Shown one piece after another: positions 35,631-43,694 of a stretch of DNA of 47,392 nucleotides. Position 1 is the first letter of the stretch. Each line of letters starts with the position of its first letter. The stretch comes from an uncultured Alphaproteobacteria bacterium (GTDB taxonomy: Bacteria > Pseudomonadota > Alphaproteobacteria > Micropepsales > Micropepsaceae), in NCBI GenBank assembly GCA_903862715.1, contig CAIOYY010000096.1:1-47392 (forward strand), given 5' to 3'. The position numbers and the translations under genes are program-made. Under the pieces are notes generated by a model. It ran no database searches. It was not told the DNA's origin and saw only the letters and a list, made by a program, of their open reading frames with translations.

Positions 35631-36335
35631 ATGAAGCATATCTCGATTGCAGTTGCGGTTTTCTTCGGGCTGGTCCTGACGGGCTGCGCAACAGCCGTTC
35701 CCTATGACCGCACCTCCGCCAATATCACGCGCGTCGCACTCCTCACGCCGCAGCTTCCCGATGAAGCTTCGGTGCAATTGGTGAGCACGGTTGGGATGAG
35801 CTTCGGCCTGGTCGGCGCGCTGGTGGATGCAGGCATGCAGGAAAACCGCGACAGTGATTTCAATGAAGTGCTCGACGCACACCAGTTCGATGCGAACGAG
35901 GTTTTCATGGACCGCGTCGCGGAGCAGCTCACGGCGCAGGGCTATGCTGTCATCCCGATCGAAATGGAACGCGACAGCAATTTCTTCCCTGAAGCGGAAG
36001 AATATCCCGACGTTCAGGCCGACGCCTATCTCGACATCATCGTGGTCGCCTATGGCTATGCCGCCGCCGGCATCGGCGACGCGACCCCCTATCGCCCACA
36101 CTACCATATCCGTACAAGGCTGACGCGCGTCAGCGACGACGCCGTCCTGTTCGAGGACATCGTAATCTATAACCCTATGCGAGCTGCCGAACAGTTCGTC
36201 ACCGTCACGGCCGATCCTGCCTATCAATATGTCGATTTCGACACGATGATGGCGGCCCCGCCGGAAGAACTGATCGAAGGGCTTCGTGACGCCGCCATCC
36301 GCACTGCGGATGCGATGACCGGGCTGATGAGGTAA
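35631..36335 (+). CDS. lipoprotein of unknown function, 234 aa
   Basis: A 234-aa lipoprotein (lipobox LTGC, Cys19). Its mature region begins with a strand-rich part (NITRVALLTPQLP) and contains YLDIIVVAYGYAAAG, followed by a helix. The pattern of short hydrophobic strands suggests a periplasmic alpha/beta domain. I cannot name a family. It is 8 bp before the next lipoprotein, so the two are co-transcribed. Confidence 0.72.
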   Translation: MKHISIAVAVFFGLVLTGCATAVPYDRTSANITRVALLTPQLPDEASVQLVSTVGMSFGLVGALVDAGMQENRDSDFNEVLDAHQFDANEVFMDRVAEQLTAQGYAVIPIEMERDSNFFPEAEEYPDVQADAYLDIIVVAYGYAAAGIGDATPYRPHYHIRTRLTRVSDDAVLFEDIVIYNPMRAAEQFVTVTADPAYQYVDFDTMMAAPPEELIEGLRDAAIRTADAMTGLMR

Positions 36336-36343
36336 CCCTGCCG

Positions 36344-36952
36344 ATGAAACCGCTGCCTCTTGTCCTTGTGCTCTGCGGTGGAGCGGTGCTTGCCGCCTGC
36401 GCAACGCCCGCGCCGCCACCGACGACCTCCATCGCGGATCGCCAATGCGTTGCCTCACCCGCGTTGGCGGCCGCCACAGCGCTGAGCCTTCCCTCGAACC
36501 GGGTTCGCGTCACTCTCGATGGCACGGCGCCCTGCGTCGAAGCGAACGGCTCGCGCAGCGTCTATACCGTGTTCCGTCTGCCGGAGGCGGAGGCGGAATA
36601 TCTTCTGTCGCTGACCAGCGCGCCGCTGGGACAGGGACTTTTCTACCCGCGCGTCACCGTGCTCGACGCGAATGGCGGCATGCTGCGCGAGATCCCCCGC
36701 GAGACCTTCGTTTTTCGCGGCAACACGCTGTCACTCGGTCTGCGCATGCGTCCCGCCGAAGAATATCTGCTTGTGATGTCGGACCCGGAGACGACGGGCG
36801 AAAGCATTTCCCGCATAGAGGACAGCACCTCCATGATGGCGGTCCCGGTCGGTGTGGGCGCGATGATGATCCATCAGGGCGCATCCACCACAGCCAATTA
36901 CACCTACGCCTATAATGGCGTGATTACGGTTTCTACGAGCGAAGCCCCGTAG
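36344..36952 (+). CDS. lipoprotein of unknown function, 202 aa
   Basis: A 202-aa lipoprotein (lipobox LAAC, Cys19) with beta-rich mature part (SVYTVFRLPEAEAEYLLSL, PRVTVLDANGG, TFVFRGNTLSLGLRM, EYLLVMSDPE) resembling an immunoglobulin-like or MalM-like sandwich, though that is weak. ATG follows GAGGT. Second gene of a lipoprotein pair; ends just before a bidirectional terminator. Confidence 0.7.
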   Translation: MKPLPLVLVLCGGAVLAACATPAPPPTTSIADRQCVASPALAAATALSLPSNRVRVTLDGTAPCVEANGSRSVYTVFRLPEAEAEYLLSLTSAPLGQGLFYPRVTVLDANGGMLREIPRETFVFRGNTLSLGLRMRPAEEYLLVMSDPETTGESISRIEDSTSMMAVPVGVGAMMIHQGASTTANYTYAYNGVITVSTSEAP

Positions 36953-36960
36953 TACCGGGC

Positions 36961-36993
36961 GGGGAGAGAGCACCCTCTCTCCCCTCAGGCTTT
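36961..36993. terminator. bidirectional terminator
   Basis: GGGGAGAGAG/CTCTCTCCCC is a perfect 10-bp stem with loop CACC between two convergent genes, followed on the plus strand by TCAGGCTTT. Confidence 0.8.
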
Positions 36994-37681
36994 AATCCGC
37001 CGCGAAGCAATAGAACCGCCCCGCACCGCCCGTCGCGTTCAACGTCGGCAGCGAACAGCCCTGTGTCAGATGCGAGGAATTCCACGACGTGTTCCATTGG
37101 CTTTGGCGGTCGTGATGGCCGATCATGGCGAGATATTCGTCGGTGTCGGATGTCCAGTTGTTGCACGTGAATCCGCCACGCGACGAAAGGCCTGGCGCCA
37201 TGGCGCGTCCATGTGAATCCGATCCGGTCAGCATGTCGTGCTCATTCTCCGTGCCTTCGGGGCGCACGCGGCCATTCACCAGCTCGCCTGTTTCGGTGAT
37301 CGCGGTTTCGATGAAAATCAGATTGGTGTCCCGTTGGATGTCGCCATGAAGATCGGCGACGGAGGCCGCAATCAACACGTCATTGGCATTGTACCAGGGG
37401 CCGGTTCCGATGCGCTCGCGCGCGTTTACCGCGGGCTCTCTCGGCGTTCCATGCGTGCTGAGGTAAGCGCGCCAGGTGCGGTCTCCCGCTCCCACCGCTG
37501 CCGCCAGACGCTGACATTCCGCGTCCGCGCCCGCCAATCCACCAAGATTTCCGGTATGCGTCGTCGAGGTGACGAAGAAGCCGAGCGGTTGATCCGGCGC
37601 ATCCGCATTCTGCGCTTGCGAAGCGGCTACCACGCCAACGGCACTTCCCAGAATAACCGCCAGTAAAATCCGTTTTCTCAT
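36992..37681 (-). CDS. exported DUF1554-like/lectin-fold protein
   Basis: A 229-aa exported protein, signal peptide to about residue 25 (SQA|QN). The mature part has TGNLGGLAGADAECQRLA, W-R-A-Y-L-S-T, RIGTGPWYN and a C-terminal Cys pair (FTCNNWTSD...QGCSLP...FYCFAAD) that resembles the DUF1554/endostatin-like proteins with a C-type-lectin-related fold. Role likely surface binding; no activity known. Start ATG 37681 after GGGGAGGGA; the frame is open to 37846 with a non-signal sequence. Confidence 0.78.
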   Translation of the reverse strand: MRKRILLAVILGSAVGVVAASQAQNADAPDQPLGFFVTSTTHTGNLGGLAGADAECQRLAAAVGAGDRTWRAYLSTHGTPREPAVNARERIGTGPWYNANDVLIAASVADLHGDIQRDTNLIFIETAITETGELVNGRVRPEGTENEHDMLTGSDSHGRAMAPGLSSRGGFTCNNWTSDTDEYLAMIGHHDRQSQWNTSWNSSHLTQGCSLPTLNATGGAGRFYCFAAD

Positions 37682-37844
37682 TGGATTGTCCCTCCCCTTG
37701 GGCATCGTCTCACACGCGTTCACCGCGTTTGGCATCAAGCAAAGCGCAAACCGCCCGCAACCGCAATCACCGCACCCGCCCCGCGCGGATATGTGAAGCT
37801 TTTCGGGGAGTTCTTTCGGGGGCGATGCGTCACCCGAGACGCAC

Positions 37845-37877
37845 AAAAAAAAGCGGGCCCCGCCAAGGGACCCGCTT
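37845..37877 (-). terminator. Rho-independent terminator of the second MBL gene
   Basis: Minus-strand stem AAGCGGGTCCC/GGGGCCCGCTT (one G-U pair), loop TTGGC, then eight T. It lies 32 bp after the stop at 37910. Confidence 0.92.
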
Positions 37878-37909
37878 CTCTTTTCAGAACCGCCCGAAGG
37901 CGTTCTAAC

Positions 37910-38749
37910 TCAGTACCACTCGAGCAGACGCACTTCGCTCGCATCGCCCACGCCCTGAACGAACACGTTCAGGTCGCTCATTCCGTAGTGATACGGGTAG
38001 ACGACGGTGGGGCGGAACGCGACGACGGCCGAAGCCGCGGCTTCCGGGGTCATCGTGTAGGGGAGGTTCATCGGGATGAACGCCACGTCGATGTCGGTCA
38101 GCGCGAGCATCTCCGGAATGTTCTCGGTGTCGCCCGCGATATAGACGCGCGTGTCGCCGAGGGTGAGGATGTAACCGTTTCCACGGCCCTTCTCATGATA
38201 CATCAGACGATCTTCCGTGATGTTGTACATCGGGATCGCTTCGATCTGGACGCCCTGCACCGTGACGGTTTCGCCATTGGCGACAACCTGCGTCATGGCC
38301 TGGAGCGCTTCCGGCAATTCGTCGGCGACGGCCTGCGGCGCCACGATCGGCGCTGCACCGGCAACCGCCGAGAGAACGTCGGCGCTCAGATGGTCGCCAT
38401 GGATGTCGGTAACGAGGATGAGGCTCGGCTCACCCAGCGCAACGAAATCGGGAAGCGGGTCGGTGCCTTCCGGCGCGCCCGGCATCGGAGCCGGATCGAC
38501 CAGGATTTTCATGCCGTTCCATTCCAGTAGCATCGACGCGTGATGGATCGGGGTGATGACGAGATCGCCCATCGAGGTCGCGATCACATTCGGCGCCATT
38601 GCGGGCGCAGGTTCCGGCGCAACTTCGGCGACGGGCGCCGGTTCGGCGGGGGCTTCGGCAGCCGGCTCGGCCGGTTGCTGATTACAGGCGGCGAGGCCCG
38701 CTACGACGGCGGCTGCCGCAACGTAGCGAAGTCCATAAAACATGCTCAT
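37910..38749 (-). CDS. lipoprotein with metallo-beta-lactamase fold (DIHGDH type)
   Basis: A 279-aa lipoprotein (lipobox LAAC, Cys22) with a long Ala/Pro/Glu linker to about residue 55, then a metallo-beta-lactamase domain of the UlaG/UPF0173-like subgroup: HHASMLLEW, TDIHGDHL (HxxDH variant with Asp in place of the first His) and a late His in VVYPYHYGMSD. A metal-dependent hydrolase; substrate unknown. ATG 38749 follows GGAGGGA. Followed by a strong terminator. Confidence 0.84.
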   Translation of the reverse strand: MSMFYGLRYVAAAAVVAGLAACNQQPAEPAAEAPAEPAPVAEVAPEPAPAMAPNVIATSMGDLVITPIHHASMLLEWNGMKILVDPAPMPGAPEGTDPLPDFVALGEPSLILVTDIHGDHLSADVLSAVAGAAPIVAPQAVADELPEALQAMTQVVANGETVTVQGVQIEAIPMYNITEDRLMYHEKGRGNGYILTLGDTRVYIAGDTENIPEMLALTDIDVAFIPMNLPYTMTPEAAASAVVAFRPTVVYPYHYGMSDLNVFVQGVGDASEVRLLEWY

Positions 38750-38852
38750 TCTAAATCCCTCCAGAAAGACTTTGGTTTGACGACAGGATTGGGGCGTATC
38801 GGATTCGGGGGCTTGGCGTCGTTTGGAATCGGCCCAACCCAATCTTGCGGTC

Positions 38853-38881
38853 TGTATAGTGTGATCACGGCAAATTGTCAC
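38853..38881 (-). promoter_or_regulatory. sigma70-type promoter for the MBL lipoprotein
   Basis: Minus strand: GTGACA (38876-38881), 17-bp spacer, TATACA (38853-38858). It would give a leader of about 97 nt before ATG 38749. Confidence 0.42.
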
Positions 38882-39002
38882 GGACGGCGGGGCGTAAAAA
38901 CCCCTGAAAACAGCGATTTTTCAAGGAGACTCGTTCGAAAAGCGAACAAAACCCCATCAAACCGCAGCCCTATTCTGTCCGTTTTGTAATGTTGCCTAGG
39001 GC

Positions 39003-39416
39003 TTAGGCGTTCACGAGAAGAAAGACGGCGTGCCCGATCACGCCCAGCGCCGCGAAAAACAGTACCCCCAGCGACAGCGTGGCGCCGGCCTGGCGCTGCC
39101 AGCGCGGGGCGTCCTGAGCAATGAAATGCATCGCATGCAGGACGCGGCCGACGGTCAAAGCAATGCCGAAACCATGCAGGACCATGAGAGGCGCCCCCAT
39201 CGTCGCCATGATCAGCATGAGGATCAGCGCCATCGGCACCGTTTCCATGGCATTCGCGTGGCCGCGCAGAATGCGGATCAGATGCGGATGTCCGCCATCA
39301 CCGATAGCGATGCGGTATTTGCCCCGGAGCAGGCCGGTCGAAACCGCGATCCACAGAAGAACCAGTGTGTTCAGTCCGGCGTAAAGTCCAACAATGGCGA
39401 GCCCGTAAACCAGCAT
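39003..39416 (-). CDS. MAPEG family membrane protein
   Basis: A 137-aa membrane protein with four predicted helices. RGHANAMETVPMALIL is the MAPEG hallmark (glutathione-dependent eicosanoid/detoxification family). The bacterial branch is mostly uncharacterised; glutathione transferase or peroxidase activity is possible. ATG 39416 has AGGGGG six bases before; a TTG at 39434 is in frame but leads only six residues. Confidence 0.88.
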   Translation of the reverse strand: MLVYGLAIVGLYAGLNTLVLLWIAVSTGLLRGKYRIAIGDGGHPHLIRILRGHANAMETVPMALILMLIMATMGAPLMVLHGFGIALTVGRVLHAMHFIAQDAPRWQRQAGATLSLGVLFFAALGVIGHAVFLLVNA

Positions 39417-39549
39417 CTGTTTCCCCCTCGGCAAAATTGCGCGAAGGCTTAGCCTATAGCGGCAGCGCCCGCACCGCCATGGCTATCGGATAAGGAATAT
39501 GCGGTGCGGAAAGGCCCGGATTTAAAGGCCCAAATTTATTGGACGGGTT

Positions 39550-39777
39550 TTACTGGCGCGAACGCTCGAGCGATTTCACGCGCCCGCGTTCAACGCCGCC
39601 GCGTTCGGCGATCTGCCGGTCCTGCGCTTCGATAATGCTGCGTGCTGCCTTTTCGCCGTCGAAACCTTCGAGTTCGGCGCTCGCCACTTTGCGGTTCGAG
39701 CTGAGGCTGCCGTCCTCATAAACGACATTGAACAGAACGAATCCGTTTTTGTCCGGCACATTCTTTTTCTTCGCCAT
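39550..39777 (-). CDS. small conserved-looking protein, 75 aa
   Basis: A 75-aa soluble protein, Lys-rich start MAKKKNVPDKNGF, then FVLFNVVYEDGSLSSNRKV and a helical, charged C-terminus (IIEAQDRQIAERG). Proteins of this shape occur in alphaproteobacteria without assigned role, as far as I recall. ATG follows GGACGACCCCG weakly. It lies 37 bp after the zinc-ribbon gene on the same strand, likely co-transcribed. Confidence 0.7.
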   Translation of the reverse strand: MAKKKNVPDKNGFVLFNVVYEDGSLSSNRKVASAELEGFDGEKAARSIIEAQDRQIAERGGVERGRVKSLERSRQ

Positions 39778-39814
39778 CGGGGTCGTCCTTCAAATGGAAT
39801 TTATTGGGAGGCGT

Positions 39815-39982
39815 TCAGGTTCGCTTCCGGCATTGCGGGCAAAGACGGTTATGCCAACCTTCGCTCTCGAATTTCTGTTCGCAGGACAGGCAGGAGCGTA
39901 AGGAGGCGCTGTCGGCCTCATGGCGGGGCGATCTAAAACCGGCCTCGTCCTTGTCCGAACGCTTGGGTTTCGCGTTGCTCAT
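39815..39982 (-). CDS. small zinc-ribbon protein, 55 aa
   Basis: A 55-aa basic protein with a Cys4 zinc-ribbon: C31-L-S-C34 and C48-P-Q-C51, with an SEGWHNRLCPQC motif common in tiny alphaproteobacterial zinc-finger proteins. The N-terminal 28 residues are charged and disordered. It may bind nucleic acid or protein. It precedes the 75-aa gene and probably forms a two-gene operon with it. Ribosome site GCGGAATAAATGAG is weak. Confidence 0.68.
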   Translation of the reverse strand: MSNAKPKRSDKDEAGFRSPRHEADSASLRSCLSCEQKFESEGWHNRLCPQCRKRT

Positions 39983-40430
39983 CTCATTTATTCCGCTTCG
40001 TTTCGTAAACTCGTCATGTGCAGGTTTCTAAAAACCGGCGCGCACCTATACATCAAAAGCCTTACAACAGGTGATCAATGTTTCGCGGAAAACGACTTTC
40101 ACGAAACAAACCACATGCTCGGCCATACAGGTCGGGAATGGTCGCGACCTTATATAGGGATCGCGGCCCAATTATGGCGTTGCCGCTTTATTAGGCTAAT
40201 TTAACGCTTCTCACGGATTCCTTGCATTTGCCGCATGAAGCGCGTATAGCCCGCCCGTCCCTGGTGATCGCACGACGCGCGCCGTCCAATCTTGGCGCCT
40301 GTCATCCTTTAGGGACTTTATCCAAACAATCCGTTCGCTCCAGATGTGCGTGGAAGGCGGCAAAACCGCTGCAACGCGCCCGCGCGAGATATAATCGCGT
40401 GCGCCTTTTCCGGCGTATAAGGACCATTTC
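39983..40430. promoter_or_regulatory. 448-bp gene-free leader and promoter region of the helicase
   Basis: No supported gene. The stretch at 40001-40205 is AT-richer than its surroundings. A perfect -10 hexamer TATAAT is at 40390-40395 without a good -35, and another promoter candidate is at 40222-40250. A long leader before an RhlE-type helicase gene would allow cold- or structure-dependent control, but nothing proves this. Confidence 0.45.
40222..40250 (+). promoter_or_regulatory. candidate upstream promoter for the helicase
   Basis: TTGCAT (40222-40227), 17-bp spacer, TATAGC (40245-40250). Matches are partial; start near 40257 would give a leader of about 174 nt. Confidence 0.33.
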
Positions 40431-41666
40431 GTGACTATGACGTCTTTTTCATCCCTCGGCGTTGCCGAACCCCTTTGCCGTGCACTCGCGGCCGAAAATT
40501 ACACTCAGCCCACCCCCATTCAGGAAAAGGCCATTCCGGCCATCCTCGCCGGCAATGACCTTCTCGGCATTGCACAAACCGGCACCGGCAAGACCGCTGC
40601 ATTCGCCGTACCCCTGCTGCAGAAGCTCGCGGCCTCGAATGTGCAGCCTGGCCAGCGCGGCGTACGCGCCCTCATTCTCGCGCCGACGCGCGAGCTTGCG
40701 GTGCAGATCGCGCAAAGCATCAAATCCTATAGCCGCCATCTGAAACTCCGTCAGGCGACCGTGCTCGGCGGCGTGAAGATCAATCCGCAGATCGCGGCCT
40801 TGCGCCCGGGCGTCGACATTCTCATCGCCACCCCCGGCCGTCTGCTCGATCTTTTGAAGCAGAACCAGGTGCATCTGAATGCCGTCACCACGCTCGTCGT
40901 CGACGAAGCCGACCGCATGCTCGACATGGGTTTCATTCGTGACATCCGCCGCATCGTGTCGCTGACGCCGAAAGCGCGCCAGACCATGCTGTTCTCGGCC
41001 ACGATGCCGGCCGAAGTCGCGGTCCTGATCGGTGACATCCTGAAAAACCCCGAACGCGTCGAAGTCGCGCCGCAGGCGACGCCTGCCGAGCTGATCGAAC
41101 AATATGTGCATTTCGTCAACACGACGGCGAAGCGCGATCTTCTCGTGAAGCTGCTGCGCGATCCGGCCTTTGCCCGCGTCATGGTGTTCTCGCGTACCAA
41201 GCATGGCGCCGACCGCATCGCCGGTCAGTTGGTGAAGGCCAATCTGAACGCCGAAGCACTCCATGGCGGAAAATCGCAGAGCGCCCGTCAGCGCGCCCTC
41301 GATTCCTTCCGCACCGGCAAGGCCCCAATCCTCGTCGCCACCGATATCGCGGCGCGCGGCATCGACGTGTCGGGCGTTACCCATGTGATCAATTTCGATC
41401 TGCCGAATGTGCCGGAAGATTATGTGCACCGTATTGGCCGTACGGCCCGCGCGGGCGCGACCGGTATCGCCATCTCGTTCTGCGACGGCGGCGAACGCAA
41501 TCAGCTGCGCGATATCGAACGCAAGATGCGCTTCAAAATCAATGTGGTCGGCGAGACGCCGCAGGAAACCTATAATCCGGCGGCCGACACCAGACAGGAC
41601 GAACGCCGCTTCGCACCCAAGAAGCGCCGCTTCGGTCAGAGCAACCAGCGTCGGCGCGCTGCCTAA
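40431..41666 (+). CDS. rhlE: DEAD-box RNA helicase (RhlE-type)
   Basis: Unwinds RNA with ATP, in ribosome assembly or RNA decay. The 411-aa protein shows the full motif set: Q motif TQPTPIQ, AQTGTGKT (I), PTRELAVQI (Ia), TPGRLLDLL (Ib), VVDEADRMLDMGF (II), LFSATMP (III), VMVFSRTKHG (IV), VLVATDIAARGID (V) and HRIGRTARAG (VI), then a short basic tail (KKRRFGQSNQRRR). GTG 40431 follows AAGGA at seven bases; ATG 40437 is an alternative. Ends before a strong terminator. Confidence 0.95.
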   Translation: MTMTSFSSLGVAEPLCRALAAENYTQPTPIQEKAIPAILAGNDLLGIAQTGTGKTAAFAVPLLQKLAASNVQPGQRGVRALILAPTRELAVQIAQSIKSYSRHLKLRQATVLGGVKINPQIAALRPGVDILIATPGRLLDLLKQNQVHLNAVTTLVVDEADRMLDMGFIRDIRRIVSLTPKARQTMLFSATMPAEVAVLIGDILKNPERVEVAPQATPAELIEQYVHFVNTTAKRDLLVKLLRDPAFARVMVFSRTKHGADRIAGQLVKANLNAEALHGGKSQSARQRALDSFRTGKAPILVATDIAARGIDVSGVTHVINFDLPNVPEDYVHRIGRTARAGATGIAISFCDGGERNQLRDIERKMRFKINVVGETPQETYNPAADTRQDERRFAPKKRRFGQSNQRRRAA

Positions 41667-41688
41667 ACCCTAAGTACCTTTTGAAATG

Positions 41689-41719
41689 AAAAGAGCGGGC
41701 CCTGCCCGCTCTTTTTTTT
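41689..41719. terminator. bidirectional Rho-independent terminator
   Basis: A stem AAAAGAGCGGGC/GCCCGCTCTTTT with loop CCT and eight T on the plus strand. A-rich flank also makes it usable for the opposite strand, though the next minus gene ends 64 bp away. Confidence 0.92.
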
Positions 41720-41782
41720 GCGCCGCTCGACCCTATCCGGGAAACGGGGGCGAGGATCGGTGGGCGGGAATGAATCCCTGTT

Positions 41783-42235
41783 TCAGGCGGCTTTTTTGCT
41801 CGTCTTTTTGGAAGGGACGCTCGCATCCTTCACCATGCTGGCGAGGCTACGGCTTTCGAGAATCGCCGCGGTGGCGTCCCTTACGTCCAGAAGGACATTG
41901 CGCATGGCGCAGGTCTTTTCGTCGATACAGTCGTCGCATTTACGAAACGCGGTGCGGCTCGCACAGGGCGACAGCGCCAACGGGCCATCAATGGTGCGGA
42001 TGACTTCGGCCAGCATGATCTCCTCGGCCGGACGTCCCAGCGTGTAACCGCCATACTTGCCACGAATGGAATGCACGATGCCGCGCTTCTTCATTTCCAG
42101 CAGAATCTGTTCGAGGAATTTGCGCGGTACCTTCGCTTCCTCGGCGATGTCGGCAATCTGCACCGACGCGCCCCTTTCCCGCTCAGCGAGGACGAACAGC
42201 GCGCGCAACGCATAACGAGCCTTCTGGGACAGCAT
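41783..42235 (-). CDS. Rrf2-family transcriptional regulator with a Cys cluster
   Basis: A 150-aa Rrf2 regulator: winged-helix DNA-binding part (residues 1-80, with KARYALRALFVLA and the KKRGIVHSIRGKYGGYTL wing), then Cys91, Cys100, Cys103 and Cys109 in a segment that fits an Fe-S cluster as in IscR-type sensors, and a Lys-rich tail. It should repress or activate iron-sulfur, redox or nitrosative genes. Its own promoter region holds a near-perfect dyad that includes the ribosome site, so autorepression is likely. Confidence 0.9.
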   Translation of the reverse strand: MLSQKARYALRALFVLAERERGASVQIADIAEEAKVPRKFLEQILLEMKKRGIVHSIRGKYGGYTLGRPAEEIMLAEVIRTIDGPLALSPCASRTAFRKCDDCIDEKTCAMRNVLLDVRDATAAILESRSLASMVKDASVPSKKTSKKAA

Positions 42236-42239
42236 GTCG

Positions 42240-42268
42240 ATATATCCTACAGGAATTGTAGTGTATAT
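42240..42268. promoter_or_regulatory. candidate Rrf2 operator
   Basis: A dyad centred at 42254: ATATAT..CTACA, 5-nt spacer GGAAT, TGTAG..TATAT. It overlaps the predicted transcription start and the AGGA ribosome site of the Rrf2 gene. Confidence 0.6.
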
Positions 42269-42291
42269 AGCGCCTCATGGCTCCCGGTCAA
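42264..42291 (-). promoter_or_regulatory. sigma70-type promoter of the Rrf2 gene
   Basis: Minus strand: TTGACC (42286-42291), 16-bp spacer, TATATA (42264-42269). Start near 42257 gives a leader of only about 22 nt, lying inside the dyad. Confidence 0.6.
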
Positions 42292-42354
42292 GGGATCTGG
42301 CCCTTTTGGAATCTTGCGAGAGAAAAAATTAAGCGCTGCCACGTAAGGTAGGCT

Positions 42355-43647
42355 ATGTCGTTTTATCCTCTCCCGCAGCCGATGAACGAAGATTACCGTC
42401 TGGCGGTGCTCGAACGCCTGTCGATTCTCGACACGCCGCCGGAGGAATCCTTTGACCGCCTGACGCGCCTCGCGGCAAAGCAGTTCGGCGTTCCGGTGGC
42501 AATGGTTTCGCTGATCGATCGCAGGCGCCAATGGTTTAAATCCTGCGTGGGCGTCGATCTGAAAGAGACCTCGCGCGAAGTCGCGCTCTGCGCCCACACG
42601 ATCATGAGCGACGAACCGCTCGTCGTTCTCGACACTACGAAGGATGCGCGGTTCGCCGACAATCCCGTGGTGGCGCAGCCGCCTCACGTCCGCTTCTATG
42701 CCGGTGCCCCGTTGATTACGGCCGAAGGCATGCGGATCGGCACGATCTGCCTCATTCATTTCGTTCCTCGCGAGATATTCGATGAGGGGGAAAAGAAATC
42801 GCTGGCCGACTTCGCGGCGCTGGCGATGGAAGCCATCGAAATCCGTCAGGTGCTGGCGACGACCGGCGAGAAATACGAAACCGGCATCGCCTCGGCCACG
42901 CTGGCGGCAAAGACGGGCGAAGCGGCAAAACGCCAGTTTCTGGCCGTGGTCGGCCACGAATTGCGCACGCCGCTCAACGCTATTCTCGGTTTTGGAGCGC
43001 TTCTGAAAGAATGCGATGAAATAGCCGCCCTGCCCGCGCACCGCGAATATGTGAATGCGATTTATTCATCCGGCCAGCGCCTTCTCTCGACGGTGGACGC
43101 GGTGTTAAGTTACGCCCAGGCGGAAAAGGGTGAAATCGAACTGAAGCCCGAACCGCTTGACCTTGCGGAACTCATCGCCTCCTGCGCCAGCGTCTGTGGG
43201 CTTGAGGCCCTGCCAAAAAACATCCGCATCGTCGTGCCGCAAAAACATCCGGGCCTGCCGAGGCTCTTGGCGGACCGCGTTCACACCGAACAGATGCTGT
43301 TGCAGCTTCTTTCCAATGCGGTCGCTTTCACCACCATGGGGCAGGATGTTTCGGTGCGGGTGGAAACAGCCGCCGATGGCGGCGTCATCATTGCGGTGGA
43401 CGACACAGGCCCCGGTATCGATCAGGACGAAGTCGGCAAGGCGCTGGAAATTTTCCGCCAGCTCAGCGAAGGCATGGCCCGCCAGAAGGAAGGCCTCGGC
43501 ATTGGCCTGCCTCTAACGAAACTTCTTGTCGAACTGCATGGCGGGCGGCTCGATATCGAGTCAGGTGCCGAACAGGGCACTACCGCAATGCTGACCTTCC
43601 CGCCTTACCGGACCTTGCCTCCTAGCGCGCCTTCGCGGAACGCATGA
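42355..43647 (+). CDS. GAF-domain sensor histidine kinase
   Basis: A 430-aa cytoplasmic histidine kinase. An N-terminal GAF domain (about 20-165, FGVPVAMVSLIDRRRQWFKS...) senses a small ligand or redox state; a short linker leads to the dimerisation box with H201 (VVGHELRTPLNAIL), then the ATPase: LLSNAV (N), DDTGPGID (G1), GLGIGLPL (G2). No receiver domain or response regulator gene adjoins, so the partner is unknown. It is divergent from the Rrf2 gene. No transmembrane segment is seen. Confidence 0.9.
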   Translation: MSFYPLPQPMNEDYRLAVLERLSILDTPPEESFDRLTRLAAKQFGVPVAMVSLIDRRRQWFKSCVGVDLKETSREVALCAHTIMSDEPLVVLDTTKDARFADNPVVAQPPHVRFYAGAPLITAEGMRIGTICLIHFVPREIFDEGEKKSLADFAALAMEAIEIRQVLATTGEKYETGIASATLAAKTGEAAKRQFLAVVGHELRTPLNAILGFGALLKECDEIAALPAHREYVNAIYSSGQRLLSTVDAVLSYAQAEKGEIELKPEPLDLAELIASCASVCGLEALPKNIRIVVPQKHPGLPRLLADRVHTEQMLLQLLSNAVAFTTMGQDVSVRVETAADGGVIIAVDDTGPGIDQDEVGKALEIFRQLSEGMARQKEGLGIGLPLTKLLVELHGGRLDIESGAEQGTTAMLTFPPYRTLPPSAPSRNA

Positions 43648-43694
43648 TCCCCGCAGTGTAAGCGCTACGGAAATTCTCTTTGCGGCTTGAACGG

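Noticed and set aside
35344..35634. 96-codon frame before the lipoprotein at 35631
   Set aside because: No ribosome site, mixed Cys/His/Arg composition, overlaps the next start.
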